Notes under the pieces: generated by a model
Databases searched by the model: none
What the model was told of the DNA's origin: nothing
Seen by the model: only the letters and a program-made list of their open reading frames with translations
Made by a program: the position numbers and the translations under genes
Shown here: one piece after another, positions 17,093 to 23,612 of the stretch
Layout of the letters: each line of letters opens with the position of its first letter
Position numbering within the stretch: position 1 is the stretch's first letter
Assembly: GCA_016212515.1 (NCBI GenBank)
Contig: JACRFZ010000122.1
Location: 25,228-89,227, forward strand
Direction: 5' to 3'
From: Candidatus Melainabacteria bacterium
GTDB taxonomy: Bacteria; Cyanobacteriota; Vampirovibrionia; Obscuribacterales; Obscuribacteraceae
Length of the DNA: 64,000 nucleotides

Positions 17093-17314
17093 CTACGGAA
17101 CTTCTGCGGAACTGTTCTTTGCGGCCGGCTCAGCCGTTTCGGTGGCTGCATTAGACGGCTCAGCGGCAGAACTCTTACTCTTCGTACTTTTGCCTTTCTG
17201 TTCGACCGAACAGCTACGAGACATTCAAGTGGATACGCCGAAGCTCGGCAAGATCCATAGTTGCAGGGCAAAATACAGCCCTACAATTCCTAGAAACCAC
17301 AATAAATCGTTCAT
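17093..17314 (-). CDS. Candidate small selenoprotein: single-TM protein with in-frame UGA
   Basis: From an ATG at 17314 (AGGTG box five bases upstream) the frame reads 29 residues, then TGA (17225-17227), then 43 more codons to TAG at 17093-17095. Residues 4-22 are one hydrophobic helix. The UGA sits in the context LPSFGVST-U-MSRSC, that is, U30 with Cys 35 five residues on, which is a redox-type U/C pair. A charged Ala/Ser/Lys-rich tail follows, and its composition looks coding. A SECIS-like hairpin lies 17 nt after the UGA (separate entry). The alternative is a 29-residue microprotein followed by an unrelated 43-codon ORF. The gene is divergent from the TSUP permease (89 bp gap). Selenocysteine use is inference; no selA, selB, selC or selD is in this window. 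Confidence 0.5.
17198..17213 (-). other. SECIS-like hairpin downstream of in-frame UGA
   Basis: On the minus-strand RNA, CUGUUC-GGUC-GAACAG forms a perfect 6-bp stem with a four-base loop beginning with G and containing GU. Exactly 17 nt separate the A of the UGA from the first loop base. In E. coli fdhF the loop G and U needed by SelB lie at positions 23-24 counted from the U of UGA; here the corresponding G-U lies at 22-23. This is inside the usual range for bacterial SECIS elements. It lies inside the reading frame, as bacterial SECIS do. Confidence 0.5.
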
Positions 17315-17403
17315 ATGTCACCTGCTTAGAGGCACTGGCATGGGGCATCAATCTCATAGTAACATCATTTCACGACAATCTTTCAAAGGAAGCTACTCTC
17401 ACC

Positions 17404-18201
17404 TTGTCCATCGCCCTCACATACGCGCTGGCCGCCGCCCTTGCCCTCCTGGCCTCGGTGTTGACTTTCTTTACGGGTTTCGGGCTCGGTACTATCCTTT
17501 TGCCGGCTCTAGTCTTGGTTTTGCCCGTACAACTGGCCATTGCCGCAACGGCCATGGTACATTTCGCCAATAACATATTCAAACTGACACTGGTGGGCAA
17601 ACACGCCAATAAGACGGTAGTGCTTCGCTTTGGTCTACCGGCTCTAATAAGCGCCCTGGCCGGTGCCGCCCTTTTGAACCAGACCTTGAACCTGCCGGCG
17701 CTGGCCAGTTTTACCCTGCAAGGCAAGACCTGCACCATTACCCCAATCAAGCTGGTCATCGGCTTGCTCATGGCTCTCTTTGCCATGCTAGATTTATCCA
17801 AACTGTCCGAGAAATGGCTCCTGCCTCCCAAGTACATGCCCCTGGGAGGACTCCTGAGCGGCTTTTTCGGCGGACTCTCGGGACACCAGGGCGCCTTCCG
17901 CACCATGTTCCTCTTAAAAGCCGGTCTCAGTAAAGAAGAATTGATCGGTACCGGCGCCGCCATCGGCTTCCTTGTTGATCTGAGCCGGCTCACCGTTTAT
18001 AGCGAGCAAATCTGCAAGAACCGGAGCCAACTTGAAGGTCAGGCACCGCTTTTGGTGACAACCATAGTTTTAGCTATGGTCGGCTCGATCGTGGGCAGCC
18101 GGCTTTTGAAGAAGGTAGCAGTCACTATCAAGAAAATCGAACTGGCGGCAGCCGTGCTGCTTCTGGCAACAGCCATTGCCCTTTGTCTGGGACTGGTTTG
18201 A
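17404..18201 (+). CDS. TSUP-family (TauE/SafE) membrane permease
   Basis: 265 residues, nearly all membrane: about eight hydrophobic helices in two halves, with the TSUP features FFTGFGLGTILLP near the start and GGLLSGFFGGLSGHQGAFR at the beginning of the second half. The family exports sulfite, sulfonates or other organosulfur anions. The start is TTG with AAAGGAAG eleven bases upstream. The divergent small Cys/UGA protein 89 bp away may be a functional partner. The transported compound is unknown. Confidence 0.85.
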   Translation: MSIALTYALAAALALLASVLTFFTGFGLGTILLPALVLVLPVQLAIAATAMVHFANNIFKLTLVGKHANKTVVLRFGLPALISALAGAALLNQTLNLPALASFTLQGKTCTITPIKLVIGLLMALFAMLDLSKLSEKWLLPPKYMPLGGLLSGFFGGLSGHQGAFRTMFLLKAGLSKEELIGTGAAIGFLVDLSRLTVYSEQICKNRSQLEGQAPLLVTTIVLAMVGSIVGSRLLKKVAVTIKKIELAAAVLLLATAIALCLGLV

Positions 18202-18265
18202 TTTCCCAAACTGAATTGAGAATTCAAACCAATCCCTGGACACCTTCAAAGTTCCTACCTGACCC

Positions 18266-18793
18266 CTAGTTGCAGTCTCCACCATTCGAAAGCTCAACTC
18301 TTCCGTTCAGTTTTCCAGCCGTTATGTTGACCATCTCGGCAGAGGTGCCGTTGCGATTCGGCAAACACATACCACTTGCTCCCCCATCAAAATTGTTCCA
18401 GGCATTGGCGTTCCGGGTCCGATCCTCTGAGCTTTGATCGGGATTCTGAGGACCCTCTCCGTTCAAGACTCTCTCCGCCGCTTCCAGACCAAGAGCACCG
18501 GAGCCCCAGTCAACGTAAGCCTGGCGGGCTCTGGCAGCAACATCATTGGCATCCTTGACCTGGGCGATTTCGACCGGTTCCTTTGCTGGCTCCGGTTTAC
18601 CGGATCGATCGTCCACCAGATTCAACTGACCAAATATTTCATTGGCGGAAGACTGAGTCGCGCTTGAGTCACGAGCGGACAAAAGCATTTGATTGTCACC
18701 AGAAGACAACTGTGAGGCAGACTGAATGTTACCGTCCGAGCCGCTGCTTTTAGGGGTGAATTTCTCTTGATTAAGTTCAACATGAATCGACAT
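18266..18793 (-). CDS. Hypothetical protein, Ser/Asn-rich
   Basis: 175 residues with no signal peptide or transmembrane helix. The N-terminal 50 residues are low-complexity (S/Q/N-rich); a short structured-looking part follows (ARARQAYVDWGSGALGLEAAERVLNG), then an N/G-rich tail with two Cys. GGGGATG precedes the ATG. I recognise no family. It is convergent with the TSUP gene (64 bp apart). Confidence 0.55.
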   Translation of the reverse strand: MSIHVELNQEKFTPKSSGSDGNIQSASQLSSGDNQMLLSARDSSATQSSANEIFGQLNLVDDRSGKPEPAKEPVEIAQVKDANDVAARARQAYVDWGSGALGLEAAERVLNGEGPQNPDQSSEDRTRNANAWNNFDGGASGMCLPNRNGTSAEMVNITAGKLNGRVELSNGGDCN

Positions 18794-18981
18794 GGCTGCA
18801 TCCCCATAAATGAATGTGTTGGTAAGTTTTGGTAAATGATTGAACTGAACTAGCTAGACGATGAATTGTGGTGTGCACGGACTCATAATATGCATCGATC
18901 GTGACATCGCCATAAAAATTCTGCATGTCGCCGCAAGGCGCAGTCTTCGCTACAAAAGATGACCGCCGAGAGCCAGCCTAT

Positions 18982-19848
18982 CTAGCCCCTCACCCGTCCG
19001 GCTGGCATAGTGCGAAAAACTTTGTTGGTCTTCCTGATTCGGCGAGATCCCAAAGTTGCTTTAGCCTCGGCATAAAGTTCCTCGCCCTGAGCGAAGGCGC
19101 CTGCATGTATAGCCGCCCCGATCAGGGCTGCGTATACTCGATCGGAAGTTTCCACCCTCAGCATTCGCCGAGCGAACTGGCAAGCCAGGTCTACTTCGCC
19201 AAGCCCTAAAGCCAGCTCATAAGTGGGCGGACCATCCTGAATGATCAAACGCAAACATTGCTCAATAGCCGGATTCTTACCCCGCCCAGTTTGACCCAGA
19301 TGACCAGGAAACAGAACAAAGCTGTCAAACTCTGTGATATGCAAAAGAAGGAAGAATCCCAAAGAGTGAATATACAAGCGAACTTCCTCGTACCGGCGGC
19401 TGCCCACTAATTGCCGCCACAAATGACTGACCAGTGGTTCAAGCACATCATCGTCGGCACGAGAATCTTTGAGCTTTCTATAAACGGACTCAGTGCGCTC
19501 CTTCTCCTTTAGTGCTTCATTGAGCGAGATCCACTGGTCAACCAGTTTTCTATCTGCCTTGCCCTGACGTATGATCTTTTCTTTGTCATTGCGCCACCTT
19601 CGCACAACCAGGCGTGCCGGTTCGTAGTTTTCTACCAGGACCGCAACGTCTTTAGTCGAAATGCCGAAGGGATCATCGTCATCATAAAGCTGATAGTACT
19701 TCTTGAAGGCACGCAAAGCACCTTTATAGTCTTTCTGCTTGAGCAAGGACTGAGCCGCATCAAGGGCAGCCTCGGCACAGCGCTCTTTATCAATTATTGA
19801 CTGACGCATCTGCAGCGCCATTTGCAGTTCACTACTTTCATCGTTCAT
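18982..19848 (-). CDS. Hypothetical helical-repeat protein, paralog of the divergent neighbour
   Basis: About 288 residues from ATG 19848; the frame continues upstream but would run into the divergent gene. It looks all-helical with TPR-like units (ALDAAQSLLKQKDYKGALRA). It is clearly related to the next gene along its length, for example KIIRQGKADRKLVDQWISLN against KLIRSGELEFDVIHEWLALN, and TYELALGLGEVDLACQFARR against LYELALATKRWAHADEVARR. The two arise from a 49-bp divergent spacer. Function is unknown. Confidence 0.65.
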   Translation of the reverse strand: MNDESSELQMALQMRQSIIDKERCAEAALDAAQSLLKQKDYKGALRAFKKYYQLYDDDDPFGISTKDVAVLVENYEPARLVVRRWRNDKEKIIRQGKADRKLVDQWISLNEALKEKERTESVYRKLKDSRADDDVLEPLVSHLWRQLVGSRRYEEVRLYIHSLGFFLLLHITEFDSFVLFPGHLGQTGRGKNPAIEQCLRLIIQDGPPTYELALGLGEVDLACQFARRMLRVETSDRVYAALIGAAIHAGAFAQGEELYAEAKATLGSRRIRKTNKVFRTMPAGRVRG

Positions 19849-19897
19849 AATTCGATTATATACTTGAGGAGCAATCTCATCATAGCGGAGGCTTCCT

Positions 19898-20713
19898 ATG
19901 CCATTGAGCAGTTGCGACGAAACCCGGCTGCGCCTCATTGCGAAGATTGAGTCAAGCTTTGGTAGAGCAAAGGAGCTAGAACAGGTTGGAGAACTGGAGA
20001 AAGCTCTTGAAGCATATCTTTTTGCATTCGACAATGGTCACCTTGTTCCCGGCTGGGGTGGAGTCCGTTTGAGCTATGTGCCCGGTGCCATTGCCCGACT
20101 GGGAGAAAGACTTCCGGCTGCAACTTTGGCATTAAGTCATAGAAGAGACGCCAGAGAAAAGCTGATCAGGAGCGGAGAGCTGGAATTTGATGTCATTCAC
20201 GAATGGTTGGCGCTCAATAGCTACCTTAATGAGCATGAAAGAGAACTGCAGCTATTGCGAGAACTAAAAGAGACAGGCACTCTAGATGCCGACCTCGAGA
20301 GCCAAATCATTCGCGAAAATTACGAAAGGCTTTTAGAAGCAGGTGAGTACAAGATTTTGGATGCCTATTTTGATGAATTCGGCGCTCACTTCCTCCAGAG
20401 CCTATTTCATTTCGACTGCAATACTCTATTGCCGCCCAGACGGAAGTCCAGAGGAAGAAGCAAAGAAATGGCGGCGCTCTGGTCAAGAAGCATAAAGAAG
20501 GACGGACGAAATCTATACGAACTGGCCCTAGCGACCAAACGGTGGGCCCATGCCGATGAAGTAGCAAGGCGGGTCTTGTCCTACTGCCCTGAAGCGGAAT
20601 CGTTAACCCTTCTTGTAGAGACAGCCCGTCGCCTGAAGCGGAAGGCGCGACTTAACAAATTATGGAGCCTGGCAGAAGAATTATTGCCTGCCGATGAACT
20701 GAAGAAAATTTAG
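19898..20713 (+). CDS. Hypothetical helical-repeat protein, paralog of the divergent neighbour
   Basis: 271 residues from an ATG with GGAGG seven bases upstream. It is soluble and all-helical in appearance, with TPR-like repeats (KELEQVGELEKALEAYLFAF, ARRVLSYCPEAESLTLLVETARRL). It is homologous to the minus-strand gene starting 49 bp away (see that entry), so this is an inverted gene duplication with shared regulatory DNA. A central basic patch (PPRRKSRGRSKEM) is unlike its paralog. Function is unknown. Confidence 0.7.
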   Translation: MPLSSCDETRLRLIAKIESSFGRAKELEQVGELEKALEAYLFAFDNGHLVPGWGGVRLSYVPGAIARLGERLPAATLALSHRRDAREKLIRSGELEFDVIHEWLALNSYLNEHERELQLLRELKETGTLDADLESQIIRENYERLLEAGEYKILDAYFDEFGAHFLQSLFHFDCNTLLPPRRKSRGRSKEMAALWSRSIKKDGRNLYELALATKRWAHADEVARRVLSYCPEAESLTLLVETARRLKRKARLNKLWSLAEELLPADELKKI

Positions 20714-20765
20714 CGCGATTGTTTACTCTCGTGAAAGGGTGTGCCACCGGGACACGGGACCTTGT

Positions 20766-20799
20766 GAATTTTAGAAAAACCGCGGTTTTTCTAAAATTC
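20766..20799. repeat. 34-bp perfect palindrome (hairpin 1)
   Basis: GAATTTTAGAAAAACCG followed by its exact reverse complement. The core TTTTAGAAAAAC is the same as in the later hairpins at 20912-20943 and 21057-21088, so it belongs to the same element family. Confidence 0.8.
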
Positions 20800-20813
20800 C
20801 TCAAGACGCCCTT

Positions 20814-21103
20814 AAAGCCCTGAACTCCGGCGCCACCACTACGACCGTCACGGCAACTTCAAGGTGGTCCGGGCCAATGGTCCACGCGACCTATCAGATG
20901 GCAGGCTATCTGATTTTAGAAAAACTCCTGTTTTTCTTAAATCCACCAAGACAAGCCCAAAGCCCTGAACTCCGGCACCAACACTACGACCGTCACGGCA
21001 ACTTTCAGGCACTCCAGCCCAATGGTCCACGCGACCTATCAGATGGCAGGCTATCTGATTTTAGAAAAACTTCTGTTTTTCTAAAATCCTCTGTCCCTCG
21101 CGC
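20814..21103 (+). repeat. Two tandem copies of a 145-bp unit with terminal hairpins
   Basis: Blocks such as AAAGCCCTGAACTCCGGC (20814 and 20959) and CCAATGGTCCACGCGACC (20874 and 21019) recur with an exact offset of 145 bp. Each unit contains ATCAGAT...ATCTGAT and ends with GATTTTAGAAAAAC / GTTTTTCTAAAATC (20912-20943 with one mismatch, 21057-21088 perfect). Copies differ by several substitutions, so the duplication is not very recent. Confidence 0.8.
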
Positions 21104-21152
21104 CTGCCCACTGCCATAAGCTTATACAACTTAAGTGCGGGCTAGCAAACCC

Positions 21153-21180
21153 TTCGAGAAAAACTTCGATTTTTCTCGAA
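21153..21180. repeat. Diverged hairpin 4 of the array
   Basis: TTCGAGAAAAA and TTTTTCTCGAA are perfect 11-bp arms around CTTCGA. The AGAAAAA/TTTTTCT core is shared with the three upstream hairpins; the outer bases have changed on both arms together, which preserves pairing. This argues that the structure is what is maintained. Confidence 0.65.
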
Positions 21181-21394
21181 TCACTCAAACACTCTGCCAG
21201 AATCTCAACATTAGACACGGCAACAACGACGCACAACTTATTTCGCCAGATGAACTCTTGGCAAGATTCCAACTTGGTGTTATATTGCAACGTGCGGAGC
21301 TTTTTTCCGCATTTGTCCAGGAATCCCTTTACTAAGCAACAATCACATAGCACGAGCCACGAGATTTATCTCGGCTTTGGCATGGCCGGCAACA

Positions 21395-21520
21395 TTGTAG
21401 GTTCGCCGGGCCGGTCGTCCGACTGAGCCCACCCCGCCTATCGAAAGCCGGCCGGGTAGTTCGCCTCACTTCCAGAGGCGGACTATCTGAAACTGGAGCG
21501 CCTGCCAAAACCGGCGCAGG
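21395..21520 (+). promoter_or_regulatory. GC-rich structured leader of the VIT-domain gene (candidate)
   Basis: Several stems can be drawn in the last 180 bases before the VIT gene: AGTTCGCCTC (21458-21467) with GAGGCGGACT (21475-21484), GCGCC (21498-21502) with GGCGC (21513-21517), and a longer pairing of the CCGGGCCGG and CCGGCCGGG blocks. It matches no riboswitch I recognise. It could be a 5' UTR with regulatory folding or simply GC-rich spacer. Confidence 0.3.
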
Positions 21521-21577
21521 ATTTAGCGCGACCAGTACATGCTGAATGGATGCGGCTACGGCATTGAAGGAGCAGCC

Positions 21578-23524
21578 ATGAATACTAAGACCAGCACAGA
21601 TAACTCATGCCAGAACGAGCCTGTTGAGCCAGCCTCGACAGTGGGTCAGAAAAGCCCCATCAAACTCAAGGACAACTGGAGCAGCCTCGAGAATACATAT
21701 AAAAAAGGAGAGCAACATTCTGAGCAACAAAGGGCAAGACGATACCTCCAGACGCACCTGGAGGAAAAACCAGCCGTAAGCGAGAAGAAGAAAAGCTTTT
21801 TCTACGGCTGCCTGTTAACCTACTGCGCACTGTCCCTCATGCAAAACGGCGTGATTGTAATGCACGATGCCTACAATACACTGAGCGCCGCGCCGCAAAC
21901 GATAGAGAGAAACAGCCGTGTGTTTTTCTCTCCTGATGCTTCCACCCACACGGCCCCTATTCAGAGAGCCTTGAGCACCCTCACTCTCACCGCTCCCATC
22001 TCTCAACTGACGGGGCTTATTGACCCGAGCACCAACACAGCCAGTCTCTATTGGACCATTGACTTGAAGAACAATTCCAATATGGAAAGAGAAGCCCAGT
22101 TTGAATTAAAGCTACCCAGGGGGGCGAGCGTCTCACGCGCTACGCTCTGGATAAACGGACAACCGCAGGAAGCGGCATTTAACACCACCGGCAAGGTGCA
22201 AGCAGCTTATGAATACATCGTGGTCAGACACCGCGACCCTCTGCTTGTCACATGGAAAGATGCTCAGACAATAATTGTAAAAGCCGCTCCGGTGCCGGCG
22301 AACGGTAAACCTATGCGGATTCGCCTGGGACTGACGACACCATTAGCCTGTGATGAACGGGGAATACCGGTACTTACTTTTCCCGGTCTGGAAAACGCAA
22401 ACTTCTCCATGCCCGAGTCATCGCTGGTGCACATAGAATCGACAAAACCGCTGTCGGCAGAAGGAAAAGTAGGACGCGTGGTGAGAGGCGGCTTCAACAG
22501 CTATGTCTTCAAAGCCCACAGCCAGGGTCAGGAACTGAGTCGATTGAAACTGCAGAGTCTGGCACAGGAAGATTCCAATACCTTTGCCGTGAGAGCCACC
22601 CATGCTCCCAAGGGCACCTATATTGTTGCCACCGTCACCGGTGACAGCGAAGGCGAAGCTATGGTGCTGAAACGAGTCACGAATCTACCCAACATTCCAG
22701 TTCTGAAAGACGAGGATGCGGCCCACAGAGTCTCTACGCTCTGGGCCGCCCAGGAAGTGCAAAGGCTGGTAGGTGAGGGAAGAATGGCGGAAGCAGAAGA
22801 ACTGGCTTCCACCTTCCGCATTGTTTCACCGGTCAGCGGTGCTGTGGTGCTTGAAACTGAAAACGACTACCAGACTCAAGGGCTGCACAGAGAGCAGTAC
22901 AGGCAAACAACCTATAGCGGCGACTTGAGCCAAAATAACTTGCAGGTCGGTAACATGCCCACCCTGCAAGGAGCCACAAACGGCACCCTGGCCCCGCAAG
23001 GCTTGTCCCTCGGCATTGGCTCCATAGCAGGTCCGAGCTATCCACAGATCCATGGTGCGGGCTCGGTCTCGGCCTTGAGCAACTGGTTCACAGCCAGTGC
23101 CAGGGACGCCGCACTCTTCGATTCCCCGGAGCCGCAAATTCCGCTGCCGTTCTTCATTCAGGCGCCATCCGGCCGCTATACCCCCAGTGCAGAGAGCAAC
23201 AGCATAACGGGAGTCAACACCGCCGGTACAGTGAGAGTGAACAACCTGGTCTCCCTGGAGTCACTGCTCTCAAGCGGCAGCGCACTCTTTGACGGCGGCT
23301 GCCTGCTAGCCTCTTTGTACTTCCTGTTTGCTGCCGGCAAGAAACTTCTGGGTAAGCAAAAGGGGGCACTGAAAGACCTGGCCATCGGACTCTCTCTCAT
23401 TGCCGCAAGCGCCGTCTGGCTAATTGTTGCGCCTATCCTTCTGGTGAAAGCGCTTATCAATATGGCCCATGCCAGGCTGATACCCAAGGAGCCGCGTCCG
23501 CTCAAGAGCTCTGAAGCAAGTTGA
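21578..23524 (+). CDS. VIT-domain membrane protein without vWA domain
   Basis: About 648 residues. The ATG at 21578 has AAGGAG eight bases upstream and was preferred to the earlier ATG at 21539. The N-terminus is hydrophilic, then one transmembrane helix (FFYGCLLTYCALSLMQNGVI). The VIT domain follows: LYWTIDLKNNSNMEREAQFE, LPRGASVSRATLWINGQ, YEYIVVRHRDPLLVTW, IIVKAAPVPANGKPMRIRLG. VIT is normally followed by vWA; here no MIDAS motif is seen. Two or three hydrophobic segments close the protein, ending in a basic tail. Probably an envelope protein of unknown role. Confidence 0.65.
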   Translation: MNTKTSTDNSCQNEPVEPASTVGQKSPIKLKDNWSSLENTYKKGEQHSEQQRARRYLQTHLEEKPAVSEKKKSFFYGCLLTYCALSLMQNGVIVMHDAYNTLSAAPQTIERNSRVFFSPDASTHTAPIQRALSTLTLTAPISQLTGLIDPSTNTASLYWTIDLKNNSNMEREAQFELKLPRGASVSRATLWINGQPQEAAFNTTGKVQAAYEYIVVRHRDPLLVTWKDAQTIIVKAAPVPANGKPMRIRLGLTTPLACDERGIPVLTFPGLENANFSMPESSLVHIESTKPLSAEGKVGRVVRGGFNSYVFKAHSQGQELSRLKLQSLAQEDSNTFAVRATHAPKGTYIVATVTGDSEGEAMVLKRVTNLPNIPVLKDEDAAHRVSTLWAAQEVQRLVGEGRMAEAEELASTFRIVSPVSGAVVLETENDYQTQGLHREQYRQTTYSGDLSQNNLQVGNMPTLQGATNGTLAPQGLSLGIGSIAGPSYPQIHGAGSVSALSNWFTASARDAALFDSPEPQIPLPFFIQAPSGRYTPSAESNSITGVNTAGTVRVNNLVSLESLLSSGSALFDGGCLLASLYFLFAAGKKLLGKQKGALKDLAIGLSLIAASAVWLIVAPILLVKALINMAHARLIPKEPRPLKSSEAS

Positions 23525-23565
23525 GGAGCCACCCAGGGGTGATTGAAGGACTGTCCTGAAGAAAC

Positions 23566-23603
23566 GGGGGCGCTGCGCGAAGTTGGCTTCGAGCGGCGCC
23601 TCC
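23566..23603. terminator. Strong hairpin between convergent genes
   Basis: GGGGGCGCTGCG-CGAAG and CTTCG-AGCGGCGCCTCC pair over about 16 positions with one mismatch and a TTGG loop. It sits between the convergent ends of the VIT and GT-C genes (23524 and 23613). No T-run follows on either side, so factor-independent termination is uncertain; an mRNA-end stabilising role is equally possible. Confidence 0.45.
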
Positions 23604-23612
23604 GGTCTCACA

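Larger units (their letters stand above)
20714..21577. other. 864-bp intergenic region with repeats and hairpins
   Basis: Between the paralog gene and the VIT-domain gene there is no convincing ORF. It holds a 34-bp perfect palindrome, two copies of a 145-bp direct repeat each ending in an A/T-rich hairpin, a further hairpin with the same loop style, and a GC-rich stretch with several stems close to the VIT gene. These are listed separately. Confidence 0.7.

Noticed and set aside
17052..17573. 173-codon plus-strand ORF
   Set aside because: Overlaps the end of the kinase-like gene, the minus-strand UGA gene and the TSUP start; composition is not protein-like and there is no ribosome-binding site.
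20766..21180. CRISPR array
   Set aside because: Only two direct units of 145 bp, no unique spacers of constant length, and no cas genes nearby.
21135..21335. 66-codon plus-strand ORF and the overlapping 90-codon minus-strand ORF
   Set aside because: Both run through hairpin 4 and have no clear start signals or homology.
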